DNA of 64,000 bases from Allotamlana fucoidanivorans (GCF_006265225.1 NZ_VDCS01000001.1:248001-312000), one strand, 5' to 3'. Positions 9,640-18,657 are shown, counted from the stretch's first letter. Made by a program: numbers and translations. The notes: generated by a model not told the origin, from the letters alone.

Positions 9640-10086
9640 ATGGCGGTTCAAGTTACCACAACATGGTTAGGAGATATGCGATTTGAAAGTACAAATCCAT
9701 CCGGACATAATTTATTTATTGATGCAGGCGAAGAAAATGGCGGTAAAGGCGAAGGCTACAGACCGAAGGCTTTAATGTTGTCTGCTTTGGCAGGATGCTC
9801 GGGGCTGGATGTGGCATCGTTGATTAAGAAAATGAAGTTGACTGTTGAGGATTTCAAAATTGAAATTGAGGCCAATCTCACTGAGGAACACCCAAAAATT
9901 TATGATAAGGTTGTTATGCATTTTCATTTTCACGGGGATGCTTTAAATGAAAAAAAACTTCAAAAAGCGGTAGATTTATCGGTTGAAAAATATTGCGGTG
10001 TTATGGAAATGTTTCGCCAGTTTGCGGAGCTTGATATCCAGATACATTTTCATATAAACAAGGTAGATTTTTTTCCTGTTAAATAA
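9640..10086 (+). CDS. OsmC family peroxiredoxin-like protein
   Basis: Hydroperoxide-reducing protein of the OsmC/Ohr superfamily, 148 residues, cytoplasmic. The two redox cysteines are in LAGCSGLDVASL and KYCGVMEMF. The start MAVQVTTTWLGDMRFE was chosen because a longer frame would run across the promoter and into the divergent gene. recJ starts 14 bases downstream and may be co-transcribed. Confidence 0.92.
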   Translation: MAVQVTTTWLGDMRFESTNPSGHNLFIDAGEENGGKGEGYRPKALMLSALAGCSGLDVASLIKKMKLTVEDFKIEIEANLTEEHPKIYDKVVMHFHFHGDALNEKKLQKAVDLSVEKYCGVMEMFRQFAELDIQIHFHINKVDFFPVK

Positions 10087-10100
10087 CGATAGGCCAATTT

Positions 10101-11795
10101 ATGCGTTGGACTTTAAAACCAAAACCTTCAAAAGAAAACGTTGAAGCCTTGCAAAAAGCGCTTCAAATTGATCCTGTTTTAGCGTCACTGCTTGTTCAAA
10201 GGGGTGTTGATAATTATGATGCAGCCCGAAAGTTTTTCAGACCGAGTTTAGATGATTTGCACGATCCATTCTTAATGAAGGATATGGATAGGGCAGTAGC
10301 GCGCATTGAGCAAGCCATTGCTAACAAAGAAAATATTTTGGTATATGGCGATTATGATGTAGATGGCACAACATCGGTGGCTTTAATGGCATCTTACCTG
10401 AAAACTAAACATAGTTTGGTGTATACCTATATACCTAACAGGTATGATGAAGGTTACGGGGTTTCTTATAAGGGGATAAACTTTGCTTTAGAAAATGATT
10501 TCACCCTGATTATTGCTTTAGACTGTGGTATTAAAGCAATTGAAAAAGTAGCGCATGCTAAAAAAATGGGTATTGATTTTATTATTTGTGATCATCATAG
10601 GCCAGGGGCTGTTATTCCTGATGCTGTTGCGGTTTTAGATCCTAAACGTGATGATTGCACCTATCCGTACAAAGAACTTTGTGGTTGCGGAGTTGGTTTT
10701 AAACTCATTCAGGCTCTAGCCTCAAAGGAAGGAAAAACAGCGCATGATTTAACAGAATACCTCGATTTGGTGGCTACGGCTGTGGGTGCCGATATTGTGC
10801 CTATTGATGGTGAAAATAGAATATTGACGTATTTTGGGTTGCAGGTAATAAATAATAATCCGCGTCCAGGCATCAAGGCTATTTTAAATCAGGTTGAAAA
10901 AACCGAGCTTACCATTACCGATGTAGTCTTTTTAGTGGCTCCAAGAATAAATGCGGCTGGACGCATGAAACATGGTAACTATGCGGTTACCTTGCTCGCT
11001 GAAGAAGAGCCAGACAAGGCGGAAAATTATGCAGCAGAAATTAATGATTATAACCTAGACAGACGTGAAATTGATAAACAAATTACTGAAGAGGCTCTCC
11101 AGCAAATTATTGATAACAATGAACAAAACTGTCTTACTACGGTTGTTTATCATCAAGACTGGCATAAAGGTGTTATTGGTATTGTGGCTTCTCGATTAAT
11201 AGAAACCTATTATAGACCAACCTTAGTGTTTACTAGAAGTGGTGATAAATTAGCAGCCTCAGCACGTTCGGTTAGGGGCTTTGATGTGTATGCTGCATTA
11301 GAAGCTTGTCAAGATCATATTGAGCAATTTGGCGGGCATAAATATGCGGCTGGGTTAACCCTAAAAGCAGAAAATTATGAGGCCTTTAAGCAAGCTTTTG
11401 AAGATGTCGTGTCTGGTACTATTGATAGAACTTTATTGACGCCTGAAATTACTATTGATGCCCAGATTGATCTCAAAAATATAACCCCAAAATTTTATAG
11501 AATACTAAAACAGTTTGCGCCATTTGGCCCAAGTAATATGACACCTGTTTTTATGACTGATGGTTTGGTAGACACGGGTTATGGCAAGTGTGTTGGTGAG
11601 GACAAAACCCATTTAAGACTCACCGCAACACAACCCAATAGTACCGCCCGATTTGTTTGTATTGGTTTTAGTATGGGGGATAAATATGACTTAATTTCTG
11701 AAGGGAAGCCTTTTAAAGCGGTGTATTCTGTTGATGAAAACCAATGGCAGGGTAATATATCACTTCAATTAAAACTTCGCGATCTTAAAGCATGA
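10101..11795 (+). CDS. recJ: Single-stranded-DNA-specific exonuclease RecJ
   Basis: 5'-3' ssDNA exonuclease of recombination and mismatch repair. The 564 residues carry motif I YGDYDVDGTTS (Asp84, 86, 88), motif III CDHHRPG (Asp164-His165-His166), the GRMKHGNYAV region in the DHHA1 domain with HKGVIGIVASR and FGGHKYAAGLTL, and a C-terminal OB-like domain. Length matches RecJ. The last 4 bases overlap the start of the MFS gene (ATGA), indicating translational coupling. Confidence 0.97.
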   Translation: MRWTLKPKPSKENVEALQKALQIDPVLASLLVQRGVDNYDAARKFFRPSLDDLHDPFLMKDMDRAVARIEQAIANKENILVYGDYDVDGTTSVALMASYLKTKHSLVYTYIPNRYDEGYGVSYKGINFALENDFTLIIALDCGIKAIEKVAHAKKMGIDFIICDHHRPGAVIPDAVAVLDPKRDDCTYPYKELCGCGVGFKLIQALASKEGKTAHDLTEYLDLVATAVGADIVPIDGENRILTYFGLQVINNNPRPGIKAILNQVEKTELTITDVVFLVAPRINAAGRMKHGNYAVTLLAEEEPDKAENYAAEINDYNLDRREIDKQITEEALQQIIDNNEQNCLTTVVYHQDWHKGVIGIVASRLIETYYRPTLVFTRSGDKLAASARSVRGFDVYAALEACQDHIEQFGGHKYAAGLTLKAENYEAFKQAFEDVVSGTIDRTLLTPEITIDAQIDLKNITPKFYRILKQFAPFGPSNMTPVFMTDGLVDTGYGKCVGEDKTHLRLTATQPNSTARFVCIGFSMGDKYDLISEGKPFKAVYSVDENQWQGNISLQLKLRDLKA

Positions 11796-13063
11796 CCATG
11801 GCAAAAAATGATCCTTACGCGGCACTCAGAATAAAGGAGTTTAATATTTTTCTTTTAATGCGGCTGTTATTGGTTTTTGGGTGGTCCATGCAATTTATTG
11901 TCATTGAATGGCAGGTGTATAGTCTTACTAAAGATCCATTGTCATTGGGTATTATAGGGCTTATGGAAATTATTCCAGCCTTTACCATGGCGTTGTTTGC
12001 AGGACATATTGTTGATCAGCGTGAAAAACGGAATCTATTAGCACTATGCATTGCATTGTTTTCATTAATTAGTTTGGGGTTGTTTTTGTTAACCTGGCCT
12101 AGATTAGTGAGCAACTGGTCTACACATTCCGTTTTATATGGTATTTATGGTTTGGTTTTTTTTGGTGGGTTTTTACGTTCTTTTTTCGGTCCCACTATAT
12201 TCTCTCTAGTGGCTTTAATTGTACCTAAGGCGGTATATCCAAATGCGGCTACATGGAGTACCAGTACATGGAAAACGGCTGCCGTACTAGGAGCGCTTTG
12301 CGGCGGGTTTTTTATTAGCTGGATGGGAGTAGATACCACACTTTGTTTGGTTTTTATATTGGTAGCCTTGTCGTTTGTTTTAACCTTTCAGATAAAAAAG
12401 AAACCTATTTTAAATAAAAAGATTGGAGAACCTGTAAAAGATAGTTTAAAAGCAGGGGTTCAATTTGTGTTTCAAAATAAAGCCATTTTAGGGGCTTTAA
12501 CTTTAGATATGATTGCGGTACTTTTTGGAGGAACGGTAGCTATTTTATCAGTGTTTGCTCAAGATATTTTAAATGTAGGGAGTCAAGGTTTTGGCATATT
12601 GAATGCCTCTATTTCATTAGGAAGTATTATTACCATGTTTATTACTACCTATATTCCCATTAGCAAGAATACGGGTAAAAAACTTCTAGTAGCAGTCTTT
12701 ATTTTTGGTTTGAGTATTATTGGGTTTGGTTTGTCGTCTCTGTTTTGGGTAAGTATTTTAATGTTGTTTATTAGTGGTGCTGCTGATGGTATTTCTATGA
12801 TTATTCGTCAAACCATATTACAGCTAAAAACCCCCGATGAGATGCGCGGGAGGGTGTCTTCTGTAAACTCCATGTTTGTAGGGTCTTCAAATGAGTTAGG
12901 TGCTTTTGAAAGCGGTTTGGCGGCTAAAATCATGGGGCCTGTGGCTGGCGTGGTATTTGGCGGGTTTATGACACTGCTTACTGTTTTTGCTATTGGAGTT
13001 AAAAATCCAGTGCTTCGAGAACTGGATTTAACAGAAGATATGCAGATTAATCTGAATGATTAA
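11792..13063 (+). CDS. MFS transporter, EntS-like
   Basis: Twelve-helix major facilitator with 423 residues in the inner membrane. The helix 2-3 loop FAGHIVDQREKRNLL is the MFS signature loop, and the RSFFGPTIFSLVALIVP and MRGRVSSVNSMFVGSSNELGAFESG segments resemble the enterobactin-exporter (MFS_3) subfamily. The substrate is unknown; efflux is the usual role. It is coupled to recJ by a 4-base overlap and converges on lpxH, sharing 4 bases with it. Confidence 0.88.
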   Translation: MTMAKNDPYAALRIKEFNIFLLMRLLLVFGWSMQFIVIEWQVYSLTKDPLSLGIIGLMEIIPAFTMALFAGHIVDQREKRNLLALCIALFSLISLGLFLLTWPRLVSNWSTHSVLYGIYGLVFFGGFLRSFFGPTIFSLVALIVPKAVYPNAATWSTSTWKTAAVLGALCGGFFISWMGVDTTLCLVFILVALSFVLTFQIKKKPILNKKIGEPVKDSLKAGVQFVFQNKAILGALTLDMIAVLFGGTVAILSVFAQDILNVGSQGFGILNASISLGSIITMFITTYIPISKNTGKKLLVAVFIFGLSIIGFGLSSLFWVSILMLFISGAADGISMIIRQTILQLKTPDEMRGRVSSVNSMFVGSSNELGAFESGLAAKIMGPVAGVVFGGFMTLLTVFAIGVKNPVLRELDLTEDMQINLND

Positions 13064-13830
13064 TTCTTTGGTAAAGGGTTGTATGTTTTTAGTTCAAACT
13101 GGTCACCATCAAAAACACCGTAGGTGAAATATTGAATCCAGTCGCCAAGATTAATGTATTTTGAGTTTTCGGGAAGATCAATATTTAAGGGAAGATGTCT
13201 GTGCCCAAATACAAAAAAATCGCGATGTTTGTCTTCTAACTTGCGTTTGCAATATTGCACAAGCCATTCATTGTCTTCACCAAGAAACTTGGCATCTTCA
13301 TCTCCAGAAATGAGTTTGTTTTTAACGGAGAGGTATTGGGCTAACCGAACGCCCAGATCTGGATGCAACCAACGAAATAGCCATTTGCAAAACGGATTGG
13401 TAAATACCTTTTTCATGCGTTTATAGCCTTTGTCGCCAGGGCCTAAACCATCACCATGGCCAATAAAAAAGGTTTTATTGTTAAAGGTGAATTCTTTAGG
13501 TTGATGAAATACAGGAATGTTTAATTCTTCTTCAAAATAGCCATTCATCCATAAATCATGATTACCCACAAAATAATAAATAGGAATGCCAGAATCGCTA
13601 ATTTCGGCCAGCTTACCTAATGTTCTGGTAAAGCCTTTGGGAACTACGGTTTTAAAATCTATCCAGAAGTCAAATAAATCACCTAATAGAAAAATAGCAG
13701 CAGCATCTTCTTTAATCGCGTCTAACCAGGCTACAAATTTCTTTTCGCGGGGCAATGAAGCCTCATTTGTGGGAGCGCCCAAGTGATTATCTGAAGCGAA
13801 ATATATTTTTTTTCCTTTGGGAATTTGCAT
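13060..13830 (-). CDS. lpxH: UDP-2,3-diacylglucosamine diphosphatase
   Basis: Calcineurin-like metallophosphoesterase that makes lipid X in lipid A synthesis. The 256 residues show the metal motifs in order: ASDNHLG, LLGDLFDFWID, FVGNHDLWM, GHGDGLGPGDKGYK and FGHRHLP. The SDNHLG spelling instead of SDxHL is the usual Bacteroidota form. It acts at the inner membrane. It stands alone, and its stop overlaps the end of the convergent transporter gene. Confidence 0.92.
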   Translation of the reverse strand: MQIPKGKKIYFASDNHLGAPTNEASLPREKKFVAWLDAIKEDAAAIFLLGDLFDFWIDFKTVVPKGFTRTLGKLAEISDSGIPIYYFVGNHDLWMNGYFEEELNIPVFHQPKEFTFNNKTFFIGHGDGLGPGDKGYKRMKKVFTNPFCKWLFRWLHPDLGVRLAQYLSVKNKLISGDEDAKFLGEDNEWLVQYCKRKLEDKHRDFFVFGHRHLPLNIDLPENSKYINLGDWIQYFTYGVFDGDQFELKTYNPLPKN

Positions 13831-13927
13831 GCGTAAATATAAGGATTCCTGTTGAGGTTACTGGGTATGAATTTTTGTTCCTTTTTTGCGTTAGGGATTG
13901 TGGTACTGTTGAAGCTCTTTTTGTGTG

Positions 13928-13987
13928 GTTGCACCTATGCAACACAAAAAAGCGACTACCAAAAGCCCGACCCTTGTGGTAACGCCC
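13928..13987 (-). repeat. Post-stop hairpin element, copy 2 (GGGCGTTACC type)
   Basis: On the minus strand it starts inside the queD stop codon (TAG-GGCGTTACC). It continues with GGTCGGGCTTTTGG and CGCTTTTTT and ends with a perfect GTTGCA/TGCAAC hairpin. The order of parts matches the element after the 243-residue protein gene on the other strand, although the sequences are diverged. It fills most of the queD-lpxH gap. Confidence 0.5.
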
Positions 13988-14442
13988 TAAATATTATCGT
14001 AAGCAAACCACTGCGCAAAAGAGCTATCTGTTTCTTGCAATTTTAGCGAGTGCAGGCTAATATGACTGGGGAGGCGATGGCTGATTTTTTTTGCAAAATC
14101 GAGTACCATCATTTCACTGGTTGGCTGATAATCTACTAGTAACACATTATGTCCTCGAGACTCCAGTTCTTTGGCTAATTCAATGTGCGGTGTGTTTTTA
14201 TTGAACACCGTGGCATGATCAAAAACACTCACAATTTCTTCTTTAACTATTTTTTTTAAATCACCAAAATCTATAACCATACCGTATTTTACGTTGGTGT
14301 TGTCTGAAATAGGTTTGCCAATTACCGTTACAGAAAGTTTGTAACTATGCCCGTGAACATTTTTACATTTTCCGTCATATCCATACAGGGCATGACCCGT
14401 TTCAAAGGCAAATTTTTTGGTGATACGTATGTTGTTTCCCAT
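13987..14442 (-). CDS. queD: 6-carboxy-5,6,7,8-tetrahydropterin synthase / PTPS family
   Basis: Zinc enzyme of the queuosine/pterin pathway converting dihydroneopterin triphosphate. From MGNNIRITKKFAFETGHALY the protein has 151 residues. The zinc histidines are His17 (ETGHALYG) and His30/His32 (VHGHSYK), and the catalytic cysteine is Cys26 (GKCKNVHGH). VIDFGDLK and FDHATVFN follow as in the family. The ATG used lies next to a TATCTTTG promoter box; a 15-residue longer frame would start upstream of that box. The QueD and PTPS functions cannot be separated from sequence alone. Confidence 0.92.
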   Translation of the reverse strand: MGNNIRITKKFAFETGHALYGYDGKCKNVHGHSYKLSVTVIGKPISDNTNVKYGMVIDFGDLKKIVKEEIVSVFDHATVFNKNTPHIELAKELESRGHNVLLVDYQPTSEMMVLDFAKKISHRLPSHISLHSLKLQETDSSFAQWFAYDNI

Positions 14443-14461
14443 GTGGAAAATATTTAAAGTA

Positions 14462-14469
14462 CAAAGATA
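14462..14469 (-). promoter_or_regulatory. -7 promoter box for queD
   Basis: TATCTTTG on the minus strand, 20 bases before the queD ATG. It supports the shorter queD start. Confidence 0.55.
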
Positions 14470-14475
14470 TTCATT

Positions 14476-14508
14476 TTGTTTTACCAATTGGTTTTTAGAT
14501 TACATTTG
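14476..14508 (+). promoter_or_regulatory. Promoter for the 2OG oxygenase gene
   Basis: TTG at -33 and TACATTTG at -7 with a 22-base spacer, within the range known for Flavobacterium. A perfect palindrome ACCAATTGGT (14483-14492) lies inside the spacer and between the two divergent promoters, so it could be an operator. Confidence 0.55.
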
Positions 14509-14551
14509 CGCACTTTTATTTCATTAAAGATAAGAGGTAGATGATGTGCAT

Positions 14552-15193
14552 ATGAAACACCTTTTTGAGGCCATTGATTTTGCCGAAAACCCTTTATACG
14601 AAAAGATTATTTCGGATATTGGAAGTCAGCAATTTAGCATTGTTGAGAATTTCTTCACCCCTGAAGAGGTTGAATGCTTAAGACACTCTTTGATTGAAAG
14701 GCGGGAAGAGGATGCCTTTAAAAAAGCAGCTATTGGCAATCGTGTTAATGAAACGATTATAAGAGCCATTCGTGGCGATTTAATTTTATGGATTGATGAG
14801 ACCGCTGTGAATACTTCTGAAACCTTGTTTTTCAATAAGATAAATAGCTTGGTGTCTTATTTAAACCGTACCTGTTTTATGGGTATTTTGCATAAAGAAT
14901 TTCATTATGCGGTGTATCCGCCTCACACCTTTTACAAACGCCATATTGATACCTTTCAAAATGATGATAGGCGCAAATTATCTTTTGTATGTTATTTAAA
15001 TGAAGACGGTTGGTTGCCTGAATATGGTGGCGAATTGGTGCTTTATCTCAATGATGACGGCCAGGAAGTAGAAAAAGTTATTTACCCGTTTCCAGGAAGG
15101 ATTGTTGTTTTTGAAAGTCAAGTGATTGAACACGAAGTGAAAGCCGTAAAAAAAGAGCGCTTAAGTATTACAGGGTGGTTAAAAACCCGATAA
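14552..15193 (+). CDS. 2OG-Fe(II) oxygenase (prolyl 4-hydroxylase-like)
   Basis: Iron and 2-oxoglutarate dependent dioxygenase, 213 residues, probably cytoplasmic. The facial triad is visible: His131 and Asp133 in KRHIDTFQ and His194 in VIEHEVK, with the 2OG-binding Arg203 in KKERLSITGW. The double-stranded helix is completed by LSFVCYLNEDGW and GGELVLYL. The substrate is unknown; related bacterial enzymes hydroxylate prolines or other residues in proteins. I use ATG rather than the GTG two codons upstream. Confidence 0.88.
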   Translation: MKHLFEAIDFAENPLYEKIISDIGSQQFSIVENFFTPEEVECLRHSLIERREEDAFKKAAIGNRVNETIIRAIRGDLILWIDETAVNTSETLFFNKINSLVSYLNRTCFMGILHKEFHYAVYPPHTFYKRHIDTFQNDDRRKLSFVCYLNEDGWLPEYGGELVLYLNDDGQEVEKVIYPFPGRIVVFESQVIEHEVKAVKKERLSITGWLKTR

Positions 15194-15271
15194 TTAACGC
15201 CTTCTGTATCTGTTCACAAAGTATACAATGATTAAAAAAATGGCAAGAACAAGAAAGAGTATATTTCCCAT
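15194..15271 (-). CDS. Tiny single-helix membrane ORF (25 aa)
   Basis: MGNILFLVLAIFLIIVYFVN followed by basic residues RYRRR: one hydrophobic helix with a positive end. The frame is ATG to TAA and sits between the 2OG oxygenase stop and the next small ORF on the same strand. No family is recognised, and so short a frame could arise by chance. Confidence 0.4.
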   Translation of the reverse strand: MGNILFLVLAIFLIIVYFVNRYRRR

Positions 15272-15283
15272 GGCATGAATGAT

Positions 15284-15457
15284 TTATTGTGAATTTCTTT
15301 TTTTATTATAGCGGTAGAGCAAGTAAGCCAAAGTCACAAGAACCACAAAAGGTAGCATAGAACCAATAAACACGCCAATTTCATAAGCTTTATCGGGAGC
15401 GTTTTTAATTTTTTCTTCAATATTAACCTCTTGAAAAATAGTTAAAAATAGATTCAT
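15284..15457 (-). CDS. Small membrane protein (57 aa)
   Basis: A 57-residue frame with an amphipathic N-terminus (VNIEEKIKNAPDKAYEIG), one strong transmembrane helix (GSMLPFVVLVTLAYLLY) and a basic tail RYNKKRNSQ. The composition looks coding and the gap to the neighbouring MATE gene is otherwise empty. A 25-residue ORF lies 12 bases downstream on the same strand, so the two may be co-transcribed. No function can be assigned. Confidence 0.6.
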   Translation of the reverse strand: MNLFLTIFQEVNIEEKIKNAPDKAYEIGVFIGSMLPFVVLVTLAYLLYRYNKKRNSQ

Positions 15458-15509
15458 ATTTTATATAAGCAACGTGTTAAGGGCTTTGTGGTACATGGCT
15501 GATGCAAAG

Positions 15510-16844
15510 TTAATGCTTTTGGGCTAGGGGCAAAAATACTCGCCTGAATTTTATAATTAGTGGAATGCCCCGCGCTATAATCCAGAAGGTCATCGCAATA
15601 AAAATGGCATATAATTTATACCCGTAGCTATCTAACCAAAATAACATAGGAACAAAAACTAAGAAGGTTGAAAAAAGTAGCACATTACGCAAGTATTTCA
15701 TTTTTCCGAGGCCTTTAAAAATACCATCAAAAATAAAGGCTAAAGTACAGAAGGGTTGCATGGCCAAAACCATCCAAAACACATTATAAAAAGCATTTAA
15801 CACCTCAGGTTCTTTGGTGAAAATTCTACCAATAGGAATGTATAAAATAGCACCTGTTATACCAAGGGTAATACCAATAATAATACCGTATGTTATAAGT
15901 TTGTTGCTTAATGATATTAAACTGGAATACGCCTGAGCGCCAAATAATTTACCAGAAAGGATGTTTCCTGCGCTAGCATAGCCATCAACAATAAACGCGC
16001 CTAAAAACCAAAGATTTATTGCTATGGTGTAAGCGGCAATGTAATTGGGGCCATAACTAGTGGCGTAGGCGCTGGCAAAATATAAGGTAACATTTAAGGC
16101 TATGGTTCTAATAAAAAGATTTAAAATCATTAAAATAAACCGATGTATTTCAGGATTAAAAGGTAAGCTGGGCTTTAGGGGAATGCTTGTTTTTTTTAAG
16201 AGATAAAATGCTGCGAGTCCAGCCATTACTATTTGCGCCATTACACTGGCATAGGCCGCACCTTTGATGTGCATAGGTTCTATAAAACCCTTAACACCGT
16301 ATACCAGAACAACATCTAAAATAATGTTTAAAACGGCACCAATGGTAGCAATAATCATGGGGTAAAAGGTGTTTTGTAACCCTCTAAACACGCCAAAAAT
16401 GGCAATGGTAAACAAGGTAAAAGGAAAGCCTAATACTCTAATTTTATAGTATAGTACACTGTAGTCTAGAATTAAATCTGAGGCGTTATATAGTTTAAAT
16501 ATGTGTTCAGCAAAAGGGTAGGTCGTTATAATGATGAGTATGCTTAGAGAGGTAATAATCAGTATGGCCTGAGCAGGTAGATTTTTAATGTTTGTGAGTT
16601 GATTGGCTCCAAGATATTGAGATACTATAGAGGATATGGCACTTCTTGTTTGCCCAAGAACCCAAATAAGCATAGATATAAAGGTGGTAACAATACCTAT
16701 TGCTGCCAAAGATTCGGTGGCATTTATTGGTATATTCCCAACAATAGCGGCATCTGTTAAAGATAATATAGGTTCTGATACGCCCGAAATTAATGCAGGG
16801 ATAGCAAGTTTATTGATGTGTTTTAAGCTAATATCTATGCTCAC
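15510..16844 (-). CDS. MATE family efflux transporter (DinF-like)
   Basis: A 444-residue, twelve-helix multidrug/toxic-compound extrusion protein. The N-terminal half shows KLAIPALISGVSEPILSLTD and the second half starts near NLFIRTIALNVTLYFASAYA. The FGVFRGLQNT and FDGIFKGLGKM motifs occupy equivalent positions in the two halves, as expected for MATE. The best start is a GTG (MSIDISLKH); no ATG is nearby. Coupling ion and drug are not predictable. Confidence 0.92.
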   Translation of the reverse strand: MSIDISLKHINKLAIPALISGVSEPILSLTDAAIVGNIPINATESLAAIGIVTTFISMLIWVLGQTRSAISSIVSQYLGANQLTNIKNLPAQAILIITSLSILIIITTYPFAEHIFKLYNASDLILDYSVLYYKIRVLGFPFTLFTIAIFGVFRGLQNTFYPMIIATIGAVLNIILDVVLVYGVKGFIEPMHIKGAAYASVMAQIVMAGLAAFYLLKKTSIPLKPSLPFNPEIHRFILMILNLFIRTIALNVTLYFASAYATSYGPNYIAAYTIAINLWFLGAFIVDGYASAGNILSGKLFGAQAYSSLISLSNKLITYGIIIGITLGITGAILYIPIGRIFTKEPEVLNAFYNVFWMVLAMQPFCTLAFIFDGIFKGLGKMKYLRNVLLFSTFLVFVPMLFWLDSYGYKLYAIFIAMTFWIIARGIPLIIKFRRVFLPLAQKH

Positions 16845-16984
16845 AATACTAAATCTTAACTCAAGAGAGTTTCACTTTATTTTGAAAAGTAAAAATCATC
16901 AAGCTTTTTCTGGCAGCGAAGTTCGTAAAACTTTTGATTTCTTCGATTTTTTAAAAAGGTATCTAGTCTTATTATTTAATACTT

Positions 16985-16992
16985 TACTTTTG
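16985..16992 (+). promoter_or_regulatory. -7 promoter box for the universal stress gene
   Basis: TACTTTTG matches TAnnTTTG and lies 41 bases before the ATG in the region divergent from the MATE gene. Confidence 0.45.
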
Positions 16993-17032
16993 TTTCAAAT
17001 TTATTGTAAATTTAGGTTTAAGCTTTACCCAT

Positions 17033-17830
17033 ATGAAGAATATTTTAGTTCCCGTAGGATCCTCAAAAAATGCGAAAAGTCACTTGCAATATGCTGTAGA
17101 TTTTGCCGAGGCCTTTAATGCCAAACTTTTTGTAGTTCAAGTGTATAATGTTTACACTAAAGCTGGTACGTTAATGAAGGTAGATCAAGTTATTGAGCGT
17201 GAAAGCATAGATTTCTTAAACAATTTGGTAGCACAAATTGACACTAAAGACGTAGAGGTCATTGTGAAAACACTCAAAGGAAAGTTTATAGACACGCTTG
17301 AGCTGGCTTGTAAAGCTGCCAGTGTAGATTTAGTTTTGGTAGAGCCTAGAACTAATTCTATAAAAGATGAAGTCTATTTAGGAAAAACCTCTGGAAAAAT
17401 TATTAAACAAATGGAGGTTCCTGCCTTGATTGTTCCTGAAGGGTATACGTTTTCTGAACCGACTAATATGTTAATGGCCGTGAAATCTGCCATTATAAGA
17501 AAAAATACGGCTTTAGATCCGTTAAAAGAATTTAAGGCTAAATTCAATCCTTCTATTGATTTGTTACTAGTGAAAACCCCAGATTTTAAGGATGAAGATT
17601 TTGATGTTACAGAAGATTTGAAATCTGTGGTAAATACAATTACCACTACTGAACAGGCCACCGTTTTTCAAGGGCTTTTATATCACTATGAAACACATAA
17701 GCCAGATATGCTTTGTGTAGTGAGGCGTAAAAGAGGGTTTTTTGAAAAGAAATGGGAAAAAAATACCATTCTAAAAAAGGATTTTAACAGTAATATCCCT
17801 GTTTTAGTATTAAGCGGTATGAAAGACTAA
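17033..17830 (+). CDS. Universal stress protein (UspA family)
   Basis: Cytoplasmic 265-residue protein with an N-terminal Usp domain: MKNILVPVGSSKNAKSHLQY, the AFNAKLFVVQVY strand, and a LGKTSGKIIKQMEVPALIVP stretch where the ATP-binding glycines would be. The second half (residues 150-265) looks like a diverged second Usp repeat ending in FNSNIPVLVLSG. Tandem-domain Usps are common in Flavobacteriaceae. The gene stands alone, and its role in stress survival is only inferred from the family. Confidence 0.9.
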   Translation: MKNILVPVGSSKNAKSHLQYAVDFAEAFNAKLFVVQVYNVYTKAGTLMKVDQVIERESIDFLNNLVAQIDTKDVEVIVKTLKGKFIDTLELACKAASVDLVLVEPRTNSIKDEVYLGKTSGKIIKQMEVPALIVPEGYTFSEPTNMLMAVKSAIIRKNTALDPLKEFKAKFNPSIDLLLVKTPDFKDEDFDVTEDLKSVVNTITTTEQATVFQGLLYHYETHKPDMLCVVRRKRGFFEKKWEKNTILKKDFNSNIPVLVLSGMKD

Positions 17831-17863
17831 GTATTTATTTTTAAAAGATTGAGTATTTATAGC

Positions 17864-18604
17864 TTAAGTTATTTTACGAACACCTAGCTGAATTAAAGTA
17901 ACCAAACCGATAAATAATATAAAGTACAGCGATAGTCTTCTGAATTTATTTTGCGGAATATAGACTAATATTTTCTTTCCTAGAAAGGAACCTAACCACC
18001 CAATACCTAGTAAGAAGGGGATATATTTTAGGTCGTGTTTATGAATATAACCATTGTTGTAGTACACAAAGGTTCTAGAAAAGTCAATCATAAAATCAAT
18101 ACAAGCTGAGGTGGCTATAAACACGCTTTTTTCTAAATTAAAAGCAGCCATAGTTAAGCCTCTAATAGCGCCTCCTGTGCCGAGTAAGCCTGCCGAAAAC
18201 CCGGATAATGATCCGCCAATAAAGGCATTTTTCTTGTTTGCTGAAAAGGTAATTTTACTTTTAATTAAAAAAAGTAAACTTAGGCTTACCAGAAACAATC
18301 CTAAAAATATTTCTAAAAAATACGTGTTTAATAATTTTGATGCCAAACCTCCAATAATAACAAAAATAACAGATGGTATACCAATGTATATCAATAACTT
18401 TTTGTTTAAACCCTTTTTAAATAATACTATTTTACTGAGGTTGCTTGACAAATGAAATATGGCGGTTAAGCCTAAAACACTATAAAAATCAAAATAAAAA
18501 TTGCCTATGGGCACAAAAAATACGGAAGACCCAAAACCACCAATGGTGCCAATTATTTCGGCAATTAATGCTAATAGTAAAAAAACATAATTGATGTTTG
18601 TCAT
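17864..18604 (-). CDS. Sulfite exporter TauE/SafE family permease
   Basis: A 246-residue inner-membrane protein with seven to eight helices of the TSUP family. Family marks are GTIGGFGSSVFFVP in the first helix and FSAGLLGTGGAIRGLTMAAF in the second repeat. The transported anion (sulfite, sulfonate or other) cannot be told. It precedes no obvious partner; the upstream sodium symporter on the same strand is 54 bases away and may share a transcript. Confidence 0.9.
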   Translation of the reverse strand: MTNINYVFLLLALIAEIIGTIGGFGSSVFFVPIGNFYFDFYSVLGLTAIFHLSSNLSKIVLFKKGLNKKLLIYIGIPSVIFVIIGGLASKLLNTYFLEIFLGLFLVSLSLLFLIKSKITFSANKKNAFIGGSLSGFSAGLLGTGGAIRGLTMAAFNLEKSVFIATSACIDFMIDFSRTFVYYNNGYIHKHDLKYIPFLLGIGWLGSFLGKKILVYIPQNKFRRLSLYFILFIGLVTLIQLGVRKIT

Positions 18605-18657
18605 TAATTTTTAGAAGAACAGGGTTCTTTGTTTTTAGGGTTTAGTGTAATGTTTCC

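Noticed and set aside
13755-14046. Overlapping plus-strand ORFs between lpxH and queD
   Set aside because: They are antisense to both genes and cross the hairpin element; composition is not coding-like.
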